The notes beneath the pieces are model-generated. The model saw nothing but the letters and a program-made list of their open reading frames with translations, made no database searches and was not told the DNA's origin. Below are positions 29,115 through 38,431 of a DNA stretch of 64,000 bases, piece by piece. The position numbers and the translations under genes were made by a program. The stretch is from Rivularia sp. MS3 (GTDB lineage Bacteria > Cyanobacteriota > Cyanobacteriia > Cyanobacteriales > Nostocaceae). Position 1 is the first letter of the stretch, and each line of letters opens with the position of its first letter. Location of the stretch: contig JAHCMI010000029.1 in NCBI GenBank assembly GCA_019192545.1, forward strand, positions 1-64,000, read 5' to 3'.

Positions 29115-30761
29115 ATGACCACTATTCTAAAAAAAAATACTCAGAAGAATAAGAATACTTTTTTATCAAAATATATTTCTTATTCCAACTGCTTGATTGC
29201 AATTTTTTTTGTTTTGAGTTTAATTGGCATTATCAATCATGAAATGTGGCGCGATGAAACTCAAGCATGGTTAATCGCCAGAGATTCTTCTACTTTAATT
29301 GATTTATATGAAAATTTAAAATATGAAGGACATCAAGGATTATGGCATTTATGTTTGTTTGTGATTGCTAAATTTACTCACAATCCTTTTGCAATGCAGT
29401 TTTTTCACATACTGATTGCTACTGCTTCCGTGTTTCTAATTGTTAAGTATTCACCTTTTAATCTTGTACAAAAAACTTTTTTGAGTTTTAGCTATTTTAC
29501 ATTTTTTGAATACAATCTAATTAGCAGAAACTATAATTTAGGCTTATTCTTAGTTCTACTGTTTTGCTACTTATTTACTCGTAAGAATATAAACTACATT
29601 GCGATTTCTTTAACGTTAGCATTATTAGCAAATACAAATGTTTATTCTTTACTAATTTGTATGTGCTTAACTGCTACTTTAGCAATTGATTTAATCCAAA
29701 AACATTTCAGACAAAAAATTCCATTAAATCGCCGACAAAAAAAATGTTTACAAATAAGCTTTTTTATCGTCATTTTAGGTATATCCTTCTCAATTTTTCA
29801 GTTAATTCCAGTTGCTATACTAGATACCGTACAAGACATCAATAAAAATATAAGTCAAAGTACAACTCAAAGTGCAACTCAAGATGCAGCCCAAGATACA
29901 GTCGCACCCAAACTAAATTTAATAGTAATTATTATCAAGCGGTTAAGTTATGCTCTCAGGACTGTTTTTAATAGCTATGTCCCTATTCCTAATTTGCTAG
30001 ACTATAATTTCTGGGATTATAATATTATGTCTAACTCCAGATTTACGATAGTCTTATCATCATTATTTTCTTTAGTTATACTATGTTTCTCAATATTTAT
30101 ATTCATTGAAACACCACAAGTATTATTATTATATTTATCAGGTACGTTTTCCATAATTCTGTTTACATGGTTAAAATGGCAAGGCAGTTTAAGGCATCAC
30201 GGTAATTTATTCATTGTTTTTATCGCTTGTTTATGGATAAGTAAATTATCCGATAAATCTGATATTATCTCGAAACATTTTCGACGAACGACTAAATTTT
30301 TGCAGAAATATCAGAAAAAGTTTATTATAACTATTTTACTTATTCAAATGCTATCTGGTTTCTATGCTTATAGCATGGATTTGATTCACCCCTTTTCTAA
30401 AAGTCAAGCAGCAGCAAATTTTATTCAAAAGCAAAACCTCAGCGATAAATTTATTCTTGCAGATAGAGATACAATCGTTTCGCCTATTTCTGCTTATTTA
30501 GATAAAAAAATATTTTATATCGCATATGATAAACTAGGAAGCTTCTTTTTCAACCCTAAGTCCAAGTTTATTCAAAACCAATCAGAGCTAATTCAGAAAG
30601 TAGAAAATTTAGTTGCAAATAACTCTAGAGAAAATCTTTTGATATTAGGCTATCCTCTTTACATTCAATCTCAAAACTTAAAAATTAGTTTAATCGGTCA
30701 ATTTACTAATAGCATTGTTGCTGAAGAAAGCTACTATATATATTCAATCGAAAATCCTTAA
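29115..30761 (+). CDS. Polytopic membrane protein, GT-C/GT39-like glycosyltransferase candidate
   Basis: A 548-residue protein with about 10 membrane segments. Between the first and second segments it has a non-cytosolic loop with MWRDETQAW, an acidic motif (Asp-Glu) placed as in GT-C enzymes that use lipid-linked sugars; EGHQGLWH follows. After the last membrane segment (near residue 415) there is a soluble C-terminal domain of about 130 residues. Being last in the cluster, it may add a sugar on the outer face, or be the polymerase. The codon use is very AT-rich. The family call is an inference from topology and the loop motif. Confidence 0.65.
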   Translation: MTTILKKNTQKNKNTFLSKYISYSNCLIAIFFVLSLIGIINHEMWRDETQAWLIARDSSTLIDLYENLKYEGHQGLWHLCLFVIAKFTHNPFAMQFFHILIATASVFLIVKYSPFNLVQKTFLSFSYFTFFEYNLISRNYNLGLFLVLLFCYLFTRKNINYIAISLTLALLANTNVYSLLICMCLTATLAIDLIQKHFRQKIPLNRRQKKCLQISFFIVILGISFSIFQLIPVAILDTVQDINKNISQSTTQSATQDAAQDTVAPKLNLIVIIIKRLSYALRTVFNSYVPIPNLLDYNFWDYNIMSNSRFTIVLSSLFSLVILCFSIFIFIETPQVLLLYLSGTFSIILFTWLKWQGSLRHHGNLFIVFIACLWISKLSDKSDIISKHFRRTTKFLQKYQKKFIITILLIQMLSGFYAYSMDLIHPFSKSQAAANFIQKQNLSDKFILADRDTIVSPISAYLDKKIFYIAYDKLGSFFFNPKSKFIQNQSELIQKVENLVANNSRENLLILGYPLYIQSQNLKISLIGQFTNSIVAEESYYIYSIENP

Positions 30762-31259
30762 TAGACAATATCTAATCATAAATATTTGATAGTTAATAAT
30801 TTTATCGGCAACCATACTGTATAAGTTATATCGTAGTTTTTTGCTGATTCAGGGATATTAAGTAGACATCTCCGAAAAACTTGTCAGTTTCAATTTACAC
30901 TCAGAATCAATCTCTACTCTCTACTTGTTTCCTATCCCTCGAAAGATAAGTAGAGTTTTTGAACATGTCTTCGGAAAATGAAGGAATAGACTGTAGTTGT
31001 TTTACAGCAGAATTAGTAACGTAATTATCAACTCGATAGTTAAATATGACTAAATATAACTAAATATGACTAAATACCATATTCACATCGAGTTGATTCG
31101 TGAGAATTAAACCTTGTCCGCAGAACTACACCCATGCAATTTGCGACAACGGTGCATGTTCCTTGCTCTCTATTCTTAGTACTGCAAGATAAAAATTTAG
31201 TAAATGAAAAAAACATTACTATTAATATAGTAAGTAAAAATAATGCCAATATAGCTAAA
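30762..31259. other. Intergenic region with a 10-bp tandem repeat
   Basis: No clear gene up to 31133. Near 31043-31077 a 10-bp unit TAAATATGAC/TAAATATAAC occurs about four times in tandem. From 31134 an open frame leads into the next gene, but its first 42 codons do not look conserved, so the region up to 31259 is treated as leader. Confidence 0.5.
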
Positions 31260-31664
31260 ATGCCTGCTGTGGATTCACAAACTCAAAAGAAATTTGCCTA
31301 TACTGATTTCACCCAAAAACGAGCTATCCGAGCCTTAAGATGTTCGCCTTTTAAATTAAGCTTGTTTCAACAAATGCTTTCTGAGCGTGTAGCCATGAGT
31401 GAAATTTCTGGGTCAAATGGTCTCAGAAATAACTATACAAAAAATTCTTTATCCGAATTAGCCGCTGACAACGCTTTGTTATGGTTAATTGAAGTTGGTT
31501 TACTGCGGCGTGAAGTCGATGGACAAGGAATTACAGATAGTTTTCGCTTAACTCCTTTAGGTCGTCAACTCGTAGAAAATGCATCACCCCAATCTTGGGA
31601 TGCTCCAACAATTGGCGATCGCCTGCTGAATGCATTAATACGTATATTTAGATTGCCTTTTTAA
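31260..31664 (+). CDS. Npun_F0494-like conserved cyanobacterial protein
   Basis: A 134-residue protein from the chosen ATG. It has a helical core with RAIRALRCSPFKLSLFQQML, then ELAADNALLWLIEVGLLRREVDGQGITDSFRLTPLGRQLVEN, which reads like a winged-helix domain ending in a C-terminal LLNALIRIFRLPF helix. The pattern matches what I recall as the Npun_F0494 family, of unknown function. The frame is open from an ATG at 31134, which would add 42 residues with no family-like features; neither start has a good Shine-Dalgarno, so the start is uncertain. DNA binding is possible but not shown. Confidence 0.7.
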   Translation: MPAVDSQTQKKFAYTDFTQKRAIRALRCSPFKLSLFQQMLSERVAMSEISGSNGLRNNYTKNSLSELAADNALLWLIEVGLLRREVDGQGITDSFRLTPLGRQLVENASPQSWDAPTIGDRLLNALIRIFRLPF

Positions 31665-31897
31665 ATTAATTAGGTAAGTAAAAGTTAGGAGTTAGCTTGA
31701 GAAGGGAACAATAAGTACTGAAGCCTCTACTCCCTTTATGAAGTGTATACAAGCTTAAATATAAATTCGTCTTCATTTTGAATGGGATTTTATGGCTAAG
31801 ACTAAGTGGGACTAACCACATAGTCGTTAATGCCGTTTTTCCCTGGCTTCATACTTTAACGATTGGAAGTCCGATAAAGAAAAAATAATAGCTAACT

Positions 31898-33376
31898 ATG
31901 AAATCAATTATGGTAGTGGGTACAACATCCCACGCAGGGAAATCACTTTTATGCGCTGCAATATGTCGTATATTATCACGACGTGGTTGGCGAGTGGCTC
32001 CCTTTAAAGGTCAAAATATGGCAAACAATGCTTATGTTACAGCCAATGGAGGAGAAATTGGTTATGCACAAGCGGTACAAGCTTGGGCTGCTGGAGTAGT
32101 TCCTTGGATCGAAATGAACCCAGTTTTACTCAAGCCCCAGGGAGATATGACTTCCCAAGTAATTATCAAAGGTAAAGCTGTCGGAAAAGTCAGCGCTACC
32201 GATTATTACGAGCAATATTTTGATTTGGGATGGAGAGCCATTGAGGAATCCCTACATAATCTAGGAACAGAATTTGATTTACTAGTTTGCGAAGGAGCCG
32301 GAAGTCCAGCGGAAATAAATCTTAAGCACCGCGATTTAACTAATATGCGAGTTGCCAAGCATTTAAACGCTATGACTCTATTAGTAGTTGACATCGAACG
32401 AGGTGGAGCATTTGCTCACGTTGTCGGTACTTTGGAATTATTGGAGCCAGAAGAAAGAGCTTTAATCAAAGGTATTGTAATTAATAAGTTCCGGGGGCAG
32501 CGTTCGATATTAGAACCAGGAATTAAATGGCTCGAAGAAAAGACGGGCATTCCAGTAATAGGAGTTATCCCTTATTTAGAGCAAGTATTCCCTGCGGAAG
32601 ACTCGCTGGATTTATTGGAAAGAAAACCTCGTAAATTTAACGGCGAACTAAATATTTCGGTGGTTAAGTTACCAAGAATCGCCAATTTTACCGATTTTGA
32701 CCCATTAGAATCAGAACCCAGCGTCGGCGTAAAATACCTGAGTCCAAAACACGAGTTAGGACATCCAGATGCAGTAATTCTTCCGGGAACTAAAACTACT
32801 ATACCCGACTTATTAATGCTGCAAAGAACGGGAATGGCCGAACAAATTCAAAATTATGCCGCAGCCGGTGGTACCGTACTCGGAATCTGTGGTGGTTTTC
32901 AAATTTTGGGACAGATGATAGCCGATCCAGAAGGGATAGAAGGACAAGCCGGTAGATTTGGGGGCTTGGGATTACTACCTGTAAAAAGCGTAATTACCGG
33001 GCAAAAAATCGCCAGACAGCGTCAAGTTACTTCTAATTTTCCTCAAACTGGCTTGCCGGTTCATGGGTTTGAAATTCACCAAGGACGCTCGCGAATTGAA
33101 ACTCAAGGCCCTGCCGCTCAAGGTTTTGAGCCTTTATTTGACGATATTAATTTAGGTTTAGTAGATAAGTGTCAATCAGTATGGGGTACTTATCTTCATG
33201 GTATGTTTGATAATGGACCTTGGCGACGCGCTTGGCTAAATCGCTTGCGGCAGCAGCGCGGTTTGAAATCTCTACCTACTGGGGTTCCTAACTACCGCGA
33301 GCAAAGGGAAAAATTATTAGATTCTTTGGCAGTAAATGTAGAACGCTATTTGGATTTAAGCGTTTTGTTATCGTAG
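31898..33376 (+). CDS. cobQ: Cobyric acid synthase (glutamine-hydrolysing)
   Basis: A 492-residue enzyme of cobalamin synthesis that amidates four carboxylates of adenosylcobyrinic diamide, using glutamine and ATP. The N-terminal synthetase domain has GTTSHAGKS (8-16) and FKGQNMANNAYVT (37-48); the C-terminal class I glutaminase-like domain has catalytic Cys331 in GICGGFQ and the His of WGTYLHGMFDN. Length is as expected. No cobalamin riboswitch core was recognised in the 230-base leader. It is the only cobalamin gene seen here, as is common in cyanobacteria, where these genes are scattered. Confidence 0.97.
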   Translation: MKSIMVVGTTSHAGKSLLCAAICRILSRRGWRVAPFKGQNMANNAYVTANGGEIGYAQAVQAWAAGVVPWIEMNPVLLKPQGDMTSQVIIKGKAVGKVSATDYYEQYFDLGWRAIEESLHNLGTEFDLLVCEGAGSPAEINLKHRDLTNMRVAKHLNAMTLLVVDIERGGAFAHVVGTLELLEPEERALIKGIVINKFRGQRSILEPGIKWLEEKTGIPVIGVIPYLEQVFPAEDSLDLLERKPRKFNGELNISVVKLPRIANFTDFDPLESEPSVGVKYLSPKHELGHPDAVILPGTKTTIPDLLMLQRTGMAEQIQNYAAAGGTVLGICGGFQILGQMIADPEGIEGQAGRFGGLGLLPVKSVITGQKIARQRQVTSNFPQTGLPVHGFEIHQGRSRIETQGPAAQGFEPLFDDINLGLVDKCQSVWGTYLHGMFDNGPWRRAWLNRLRQQRGLKSLPTGVPNYREQREKLLDSLAVNVERYLDLSVLLS

Positions 33377-33382
33377 TTAATG

Positions 33383-33423
33383 GTTAGTAGTTAGTTGTTA
33401 GTCGATTGAAGCTAACTACTAAC
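33383..33423. repeat. 12-bp inverted repeat after cobQ
   Basis: GTTAGTAGTTAG (33383-33394) and CTAACTACTAAC (33412-33423) are a perfect inverted pair with a 17-base loop. It may terminate cobQ or be a folded AGTTAGT-type heptad repeat; there is no direct T-tract. Confidence 0.65.
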
Positions 33424-33455
33424 TACTTCTGTCATAGTTTTATTAATCTCTGAAC

Positions 33456-33695
33456 ATGAGCGTTAAAGTCCACTTTTTGCCGGATGATGTTACGGTTGAT
33501 GCCCAAGCCGGAGAACCTTTACTTGATGTCGCTGATAGAGCAGGGGTATTGATTCCTACGGGTTGTTTAATGGGTTCTTGTCATGCTTGTACCGTTGAGG
33601 TTAAAGATGGAGATATTATCCGCGCTTGCATTAGTTCTGTACCAGCAGGTAAAGAAGAATTAACAATTAATATATTTAGCGACCCTACCTGGTAA
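33456..33695 (+). CDS. Small 2Fe-2S plant-type ferredoxin-like protein
   Basis: A 79-residue electron carrier with the plant-type 2Fe-2S cluster pattern Cys37-x4-Cys42-x2-Cys45 (GCLMGSCHACTV) and a fourth Cys58. It is shorter than photosynthetic ferredoxin (about 97 residues), and the spacing to the last Cys (12 residues) is shorter too, so it belongs to a divergent group. It resembles small ferredoxins conserved in cyanobacteria. It lies 80 bases after cobQ and is convergent with the SRPBCC gene. Partner enzymes are unknown. Confidence 0.88.
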   Translation: MSVKVHFLPDDVTVDAQAGEPLLDVADRAGVLIPTGCLMGSCHACTVEVKDGDIIRACISSVPAGKEELTINIFSDPTW

Positions 33696-33724
33696 AAGTT
33701 AAAAGATAGTTTGCTAATTTTTAG

Positions 33725-34174
33725 CTATTCAAGCGGACTAATTCCAGTTTGAGCGTATTCTTTGAACCTTTGCAAATTTTCTTGCAATGTGGTTTCTACA
33801 ACCCGTCCGAGAAATAAATTATCCATGATTTTGCCAATAATACCCGGTATTGCATAACCAACGGTTAGTTTGACAATACTACTATTATGGCGGTCGTAAA
33901 ATCTAATCGCACCCCTGTTAGGTAAACCATCAACTGATTCCCATTGGATGATCTGATTGGGAATCACTTTCACAATCCGCGATCGCCAACTAAAATTAAA
34001 GCCGCCGGTATCTAATTTCCACAGCGATAATTCCGGATTATCTTCAAGAATCTTGACTGAATCAATCCATTTCATCCAGCGAGGCATCTGTTCTAAATCC
34101 GACCACATACCCCATACTCTATCTATAGGAGCTTCTACCTCGACTTGTACGGTATGCTCCAACCAGTTAGCCAT
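33725..34174 (-). CDS. SRPBCC (START-like) family protein
   Basis: A 149-residue protein of the polyketide cyclase/SRPBCC superfamily. It opens with LEHTVQVEVEAPIDRVWGMWSDLEQMPRWMKWIDSVKIL, the classical helix-grip opening; then WRSRIVKVIPNQIIQWESVDGLPNRGAIRFYD and a long C-terminal helix. Such proteins bind hydrophobic ligands. It lies 81 bases downstream of zeta-carotene desaturase on the same strand, so a role linked to carotenoids is plausible, but this is inferred from position only. Confidence 0.85.
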   Translation of the reverse strand: MANWLEHTVQVEVEAPIDRVWGMWSDLEQMPRWMKWIDSVKILEDNPELSLWKLDTGGFNFSWRSRIVKVIPNQIIQWESVDGLPNRGAIRFYDRHNSSIVKLTVGYAIPGIIGKIMDNLFLGRVVETTLQENLQRFKEYAQTGISPLE

Positions 34175-34232
34175 TCCTTATTAATATCCTAATTTTTGAT
34201 TTGGAACTCTTGAAGGCATCAATCGATAATTT

Positions 34233-34265
34233 TTTAAGAAACATTTAAGAAACATTTAAGAAACA
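34233..34265. repeat. Three perfect 11-bp direct repeats across the zds stop codon
   Basis: TTTAAGAAACA is repeated three times head to tail. The third copy contains the complement of the zds TAA stop and last codons. Confidence 0.85.
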
Positions 34266-35716
34266 AGTGCGCTGCGATTGGTTTTTATATTTTCCAAAAC
34301 AACCTTAGCCGCACGTCTTCCTGAAATAGTAGCTCCTTCCATACTATCGATATAATCTTGCTGAGTATAACTACCCGCCAGAAAGAAATTTTCTATAGGG
34401 GTTTTTTGTGGCGGACGATAAACATCCATTCCCGGCGCTTCTCGATACAATGATTGAGCTAACTTTACGACACTGTACCAAGTCATGTTTAATTCTCGGG
34501 ATGAAGGAAATAACTTGTGTACTTGAGCCAAGACATGTTTGGCTATCTCTTCATTACTTTTCTTAATAAAAGGGTCTCCCGGCGTTAGTACCAGTTGCAT
34601 TAAAGAGCCACTTCCTTGCCGATAATAATCAGATGGGCTGGTTAAAGCTAAATCGGCAAAGCAAGAAAAGTCAGCATCAGGAGTATAGAGTAAATTATCT
34701 ATTCCCGCAGCTTGTTCGAGTTGTTTGCGTTTTTGAGCATCCTGCATTTCTGTAACCCAACCATCAAAGCGCAATTGCACTGTGGCAACGGGTACTGCAT
34801 CCAATTTATAAATGTTGTCGAATTCTGACCATTTACGCCATTCTGAAGGAATTAAACGAGTAATTCCAGGTACGTCACAAGCACCAATGTAAGCATCAGC
34901 AGTTATATGTTCTTCTGTATCGCCATTTGCAATTACTAATCCATCAACTTGAGTTACACCTGCTTGTTCGCTAAAATTTATTTTTCGTACTTGGCGGCGA
35001 GTATGAATTTTTGTTCCCCTCTGTTGTAGATAATTCACAATTGGTTTGTGCAAATACTCTTGAGGGGAACCTTCGAGCATCCGTAACTTTGAAGCTTCAG
35101 TTCTGGCTGCAAACAACTGAAATATTGTCAACATGCAACGGGCTGACATATTTTCGCAGTCTATAAATCCTAAAGCATAAGCGATAGGATTCCACATCCG
35201 CTCGATACTTCCATTGTTACCACCATGACTGCGGAACCAATCTGCAAAGCTAACTTTATCCAAGTCACGGATAGTTCTCATAGCACCTTCAAAATCAACT
35301 AAGCCTCTTACAACCGGGCTTGTTCCTAATGCCAGAGAATTTTGCAGCTTATCCCCAAATGACAATTGAGAAGTGGTAAAAAAAGCTTTTAATCCATTAA
35401 AGGGAGCGCCAGTAAGGAAGCGAAAATCTAAAGCGCCGGTTCGCCCACCTTCATTTATGAAGTTATGGATATGTTCCTTCGGACGTAAGTGTTCAAATGC
35501 ACCCACTTTTTTCATCAAATCAAACAATTGATAGTAGCACCCAAAAAAGACATGCAATCCCATTTCCAGGTGATTGCCATCACTATCAATCCAACTACCT
35601 ACTTTCCCACCGATAAATGGGCGAGACTCGAAAATTTGGATTTCACAACCGGCATCTGCTAAATCTACAGCACATGATAAACCGGCTAGTCCCGCACCTA
35701 CGATTGCAACTCGCAT
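34256..35716 (-). CDS. zds: 9,9'-di-cis-zeta-carotene desaturase
   Basis: A 486-residue flavoprotein of carotenoid synthesis, converting zeta-carotene to lycopene through neurosporene at the membrane. The FAD-binding N-terminus is [20 protein letters not shown] with the acidic residue in [31 protein letters not shown] and the C-terminal [27 protein letters not shown] are diagnostic of plant-type phytoene/zeta-carotene desaturases. The length and motif details fit Zds (CrtQ) better than phytoene desaturase. An SRPBCC gene follows and a small ribbon-helix-helix gene precedes it in the same direction. Confidence 0.93.
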   Translation of the reverse strand: MRVAIVGAGLAGLSCAVDLADAGCEIQIFESRPFIGGKVGSWIDSDGNHLEMGLHVFFGCYYQLFDLMKKVGAFEHLRPKEHIHNFINEGGRTGALDFRFLTGAPFNGLKAFFTTSQLSFGDKLQNSLALGTSPVVRGLVDFEGAMRTIRDLDKVSFADWFRSHGGNNGSIERMWNPIAYALGFIDCENMSARCMLTIFQLFAARTEASKLRMLEGSPQEYLHKPIVNYLQQRGTKIHTRRQVRKINFSEQAGVTQVDGLVIANGDTEEHITADAYIGACDVPGITRLIPSEWRKWSEFDNIYKLDAVPVATVQLRFDGWVTEMQDAQKRKQLEQAAGIDNLLYTPDADFSCFADLALTSPSDYYRQGSGSLMQLVLTPGDPFIKKSNEEIAKHVLAQVHKLFPSSRELNMTWYSVVKLAQSLYREAPGMDVYRPPQKTPIENFFLAGSYTQQDYIDSMEGATISGRRAAKVVLENIKTNRSALVS

Positions 35717-35877
35717 TCCGTTTTTTTTGATTGAGCATCTTTAAACGATTGTAACTGAGTTGGTGTCAGAATTTGCCATGCAAAAAATAATAATGTAGAA
35801 CATACAGATTGAAAGCTCTACATTTGAATAATTTTCAACCGTTTAGCAAAAGTGAAATTTGCTTTTACCTATGAGTT

Positions 35878-36048
35878 TTACCCTGCTACATCTTTACTTT
35901 CTCCCGATATAGACAAACCTCGGATTAATTCTCGAATTACATCTGTAGCAGGTCTGCCAGTTTGCTGGCAATATTTTTCCAGTTTTTCCGCTTCTTGTGC
36001 TGCGAGATTGACTGTTATACGTTTTACAGCCCATTTCTTATTGGTCAT
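35878..36048 (-). CDS. Small ribbon-helix-helix (CopG-like) protein, 56 residues
   Basis: A short gene. The product begins MTNKKWAVKRITVNLAAQEA, continues EKLEKYCQQTGRPATDVIRE and ends LIRGLSISGESKDVAG. A basic beta strand (VKRITVNL), then helix A (AAQEAEKLEKYCQQTG), then helix B starting RPATDVIRELIRGL is the ribbon-helix-helix pattern of CopG/Arc-type DNA-binding proteins, which act as dimers. It lies 161 bases upstream of zds on the same strand and has no toxin partner gene next to it, so it is more likely a regulator than an antitoxin. Confidence 0.78.
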   Translation of the reverse strand: MTNKKWAVKRITVNLAAQEAEKLEKYCQQTGRPATDVIRELIRGLSISGESKDVAG

Positions 36049-36356
36049 TGTGTAGTGTTATCTGCTGTATATTGACATCATGAAAGGAATCAAAATAAAT
36101 AATGAGAGCGATAATCCTATCAAAGTTGCTAGAAGTAAACAATATTTGTATCAACACAAAAAGTAAAGTTTAGTTTCCTCACAATATAAGTGAAAGCAAC
36201 GCTTGGGTCGATATCATTATTTATCAACATTTATCAACTAAGGAATGTTAGTTCACTTGAAGGTAGATTGATTGCCCACGGGAGATAAACTCAAAATTTT
36301 ATCGTGCAACCAGGTGATAGAAATAAATTTTATAAATTTATTAGAGAGATTTACTG
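36049..36356. other. Intergenic region, nothing recognised
   Basis: About 308 bases of AT-rich DNA between two minus-strand genes. It presumably carries the promoter of the ribbon-helix-helix gene; no distinct site was seen. Confidence 0.5.
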
Positions 36357-37538
36357 TTAAGCAAATAACGGTTTATAAGTTTTTCTCTCTTCATAAGCAT
36401 TTAATTCTATCTCACATGTATTTTCGCTAAATACTTCCGGAGAAAACATATGCCAAAGCACCTGAAAATATGGCATCAAAGTATTAGCTTGTTCGGTATT
36501 GAGGCGTTCGCTAATTTCCTGTCCTAATAGATGCAGCATCTGACGAATTATTTCCCAACTTACTTTTAAAGTTGGATAAAGCATCACACATAAAGGAAAT
36601 AATTCATGTGTAATTGCAGCTATATTTCCTTCGAGAACGCATACCCACAAGTACACCTGAAACATTTCCACATCACGGATACTAGAAATAATAACTTTTT
36701 GATTATTTAAGTTGCCAGAATAAGAGCGATAACCTGGATATAACTCAATTACTTTTCGAGTAATTCTCTTGGCGATATGAGTACTAACTGGTAATAGATT
36801 TCTTACGGCACTTACAGCTAAGGAATCGGAATCCAGTTTTGCCGCTGCCGTGTAAGCACGTTGCAACGGCATATATAAACAATCGTCAATTACTTTGAAG
36901 TAAGTACTAAGTATGCTTTGTTCAATGCCAGAAAGTAACTGTAAAAGCATTTGACCGGTGTAATGAAACTGCATACTTACAAAGCCAATTACTCTAGGAT
37001 CTTTTTGCGTGTATTTTTGTCTTAAGTCTCCAAGGGAAGAACTAATCGCCTTTGTTAATTGATAGGGAGCAAGCTGTTCGACATATGTTGGCTCTTCAGG
37101 AGAAGATAATGATTCATCTTTAGCTGCTAATTCAATTAACATAGATGGTTCCCGTGGTGCTGCTTGCATATAAACATCTAAGGATTTTTCATAGATTGTG
37201 AAAGAATCTCTTGTAATTTCCCACGGGTCGATTAATTCTGCTTTGATACGATGCCTTTTGGGCTGTTTAGTCAGCAGTTTCTCAGTTTTTTTCCAAGCTT
37301 GCAAACTAATATTTCGCATGGATGCTTTAAGCTTTTGCGCTGTTATTTCTCGCCGAGCTTGAGACGTTACCACCTGAAAATTTTGCTCCTCAGCAGGATT
37401 ACTACCGCCAAAATCAATAGAATCAACGTCAAGATTTCGCAAATATTTTCTTGCCCATTGCACTCCTAAAGATTCAATACTGGCATTTTTTATTTGCTTT
37501 TTATAAAAGCTGGAATTATTCCCTAAGTATTCGTACAT
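36357..37538 (-). CDS. Unrecognised conserved-looking protein, 393 residues
   Basis: I cannot assign a family. The protein is mostly helical. Residues 1-130 are basic and polar (ESLGVQWARKYLRNLDVDSIDFGG, then a Lys/Arg-rich stretch KKTEKLLTKQPKRHRIKAEL). Residues 130-160 are an acidic linker (MLIELAAKDESLSSPEEPTY). Residues about 160-370 form a helical domain (QFHYTGQMLLQLLSGIEQSILSTYFKVIDDCLYMPLQRAYTAAA, then AAITHELFPLCVMLYPTL) without signal peptide or clear membrane spans. The long length and intact frame support a real gene. It is isolated by large gaps on both sides. Confidence 0.68.
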   Translation of the reverse strand: MYEYLGNNSSFYKKQIKNASIESLGVQWARKYLRNLDVDSIDFGGSNPAEEQNFQVVTSQARREITAQKLKASMRNISLQAWKKTEKLLTKQPKRHRIKAELIDPWEITRDSFTIYEKSLDVYMQAAPREPSMLIELAAKDESLSSPEEPTYVEQLAPYQLTKAISSSLGDLRQKYTQKDPRVIGFVSMQFHYTGQMLLQLLSGIEQSILSTYFKVIDDCLYMPLQRAYTAAAKLDSDSLAVSAVRNLLPVSTHIAKRITRKVIELYPGYRSYSGNLNNQKVIISSIRDVEMFQVYLWVCVLEGNIAAITHELFPLCVMLYPTLKVSWEIIRQMLHLLGQEISERLNTEQANTLMPYFQVLWHMFSPEVFSENTCEIELNAYEERKTYKPLFA

Positions 37539-38431
37539 ATGAATAAAAATTTATAAACATATTTTCTATAAAACTATCAAGCTACTGATTTCTCGATTGT
37601 ATATCTATTTTTTTTAAATAAATTTTCTCTTCACTTAATCTTTATTGAATATCAATTTTATTTGATGTTTTTTATCTTTATGAAGGCATTATATGGGTTC
37701 TGTAAAAACTTTATTTGAAATAAATAAGGAAAAAATACAATCATATTTTACGTATAATTAGCATACATTTATTTATAAATATCAACTTTAAAGATATAGT
37801 ATATTTTGAGACTACTTAATCTATAAAAGCATAAAATGATTCTCAAAATTACATAAATATAACTAAAAGACCTCTTCCTATATTTAGAAAGAGGCTAATA
37901 CTTTATTTAAATTTTTCCAAGACTTACGCAAGCAGAAAATTTTATTGCGACGGTCGTCGCTACCTTTAGGAAACATTCACTTCTAAGGAAAAACCAAAAA
38001 ATAAATTGTCCCGCCGTCGGTGTTGCTCTACCGAACGATACCGACGGCATGACAATTTATTACTTGCAAGTCCCTAAGCTATATTCTCCTCAGCGTTTGG
38101 CGGAGATTACCATGTCCTGACTAATAGGAGCATCCAAATGGCGGCGAAAAGCTTTTTATAGTAGGTGATTAATTGAACTGCAATATATTGATAGCAATAT
38201 TTAAAGTACAAACTTATTTTTACAATTTAGACTTATTCTTGCAATTTAAGTGACAAGAAAATCAGTAATTACTTCAATTTAAATATATTACTTTATACGA
38301 AATATTAATTGTAAAATAACATCCCAATTTAGATTAGATGTCAAAAATATCTGTATAAAAATATTCATCATAAATCAAAACAAATATTTTCATAGCGTTG
38401 AATTTAAATTAAAGCCTAAAACAATTATTTA
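37539..38431. other. Long non-coding region with structured repeats
   Basis: About 890 bases with no supported gene. It holds a small hairpin CCTCTT/AAGAGG (37871-37894), the palindromic element at 37919-38074 listed separately, and a G/C-rich patch at about 38090-38150 (CTCCTCAGCGTTTGGCGGAG and GGCGGCGAAAAGC), unusual for the AT-rich surroundings. The rest is very AT-rich. Confidence 0.6.
37919..38074. repeat. Palindromic element with long internal hairpin (MITE-like or structured RNA)
   Basis: AATAAATTGTC (about 38001-38011) with GACAATTTATT, and GCCGTCGGT with ACCGACGGC nested within, form a two-part stem of 11 and 9 bp around an 18-base loop. A second mini-hairpin GCGAC-GGTC-GTCGC lies near 37950. 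The outer ends, GACTTACGCAAG near 37921 and ACTTGCAAGTC near 38061, are imperfect inverted repeats resembling dispersed ACTTACGCA ends. No coding potential is seen. Confidence 0.6.

Noticed and set aside
31665..31897. Cobalamin riboswitch before cobQ
   Set aside because: No B12-box-like conserved core could be found in the leader.
35878..36048. Antitoxin of a toxin-antitoxin pair
   Set aside because: No adjacent small toxin frame on the same strand; zds and the 36357 gene are the neighbours.
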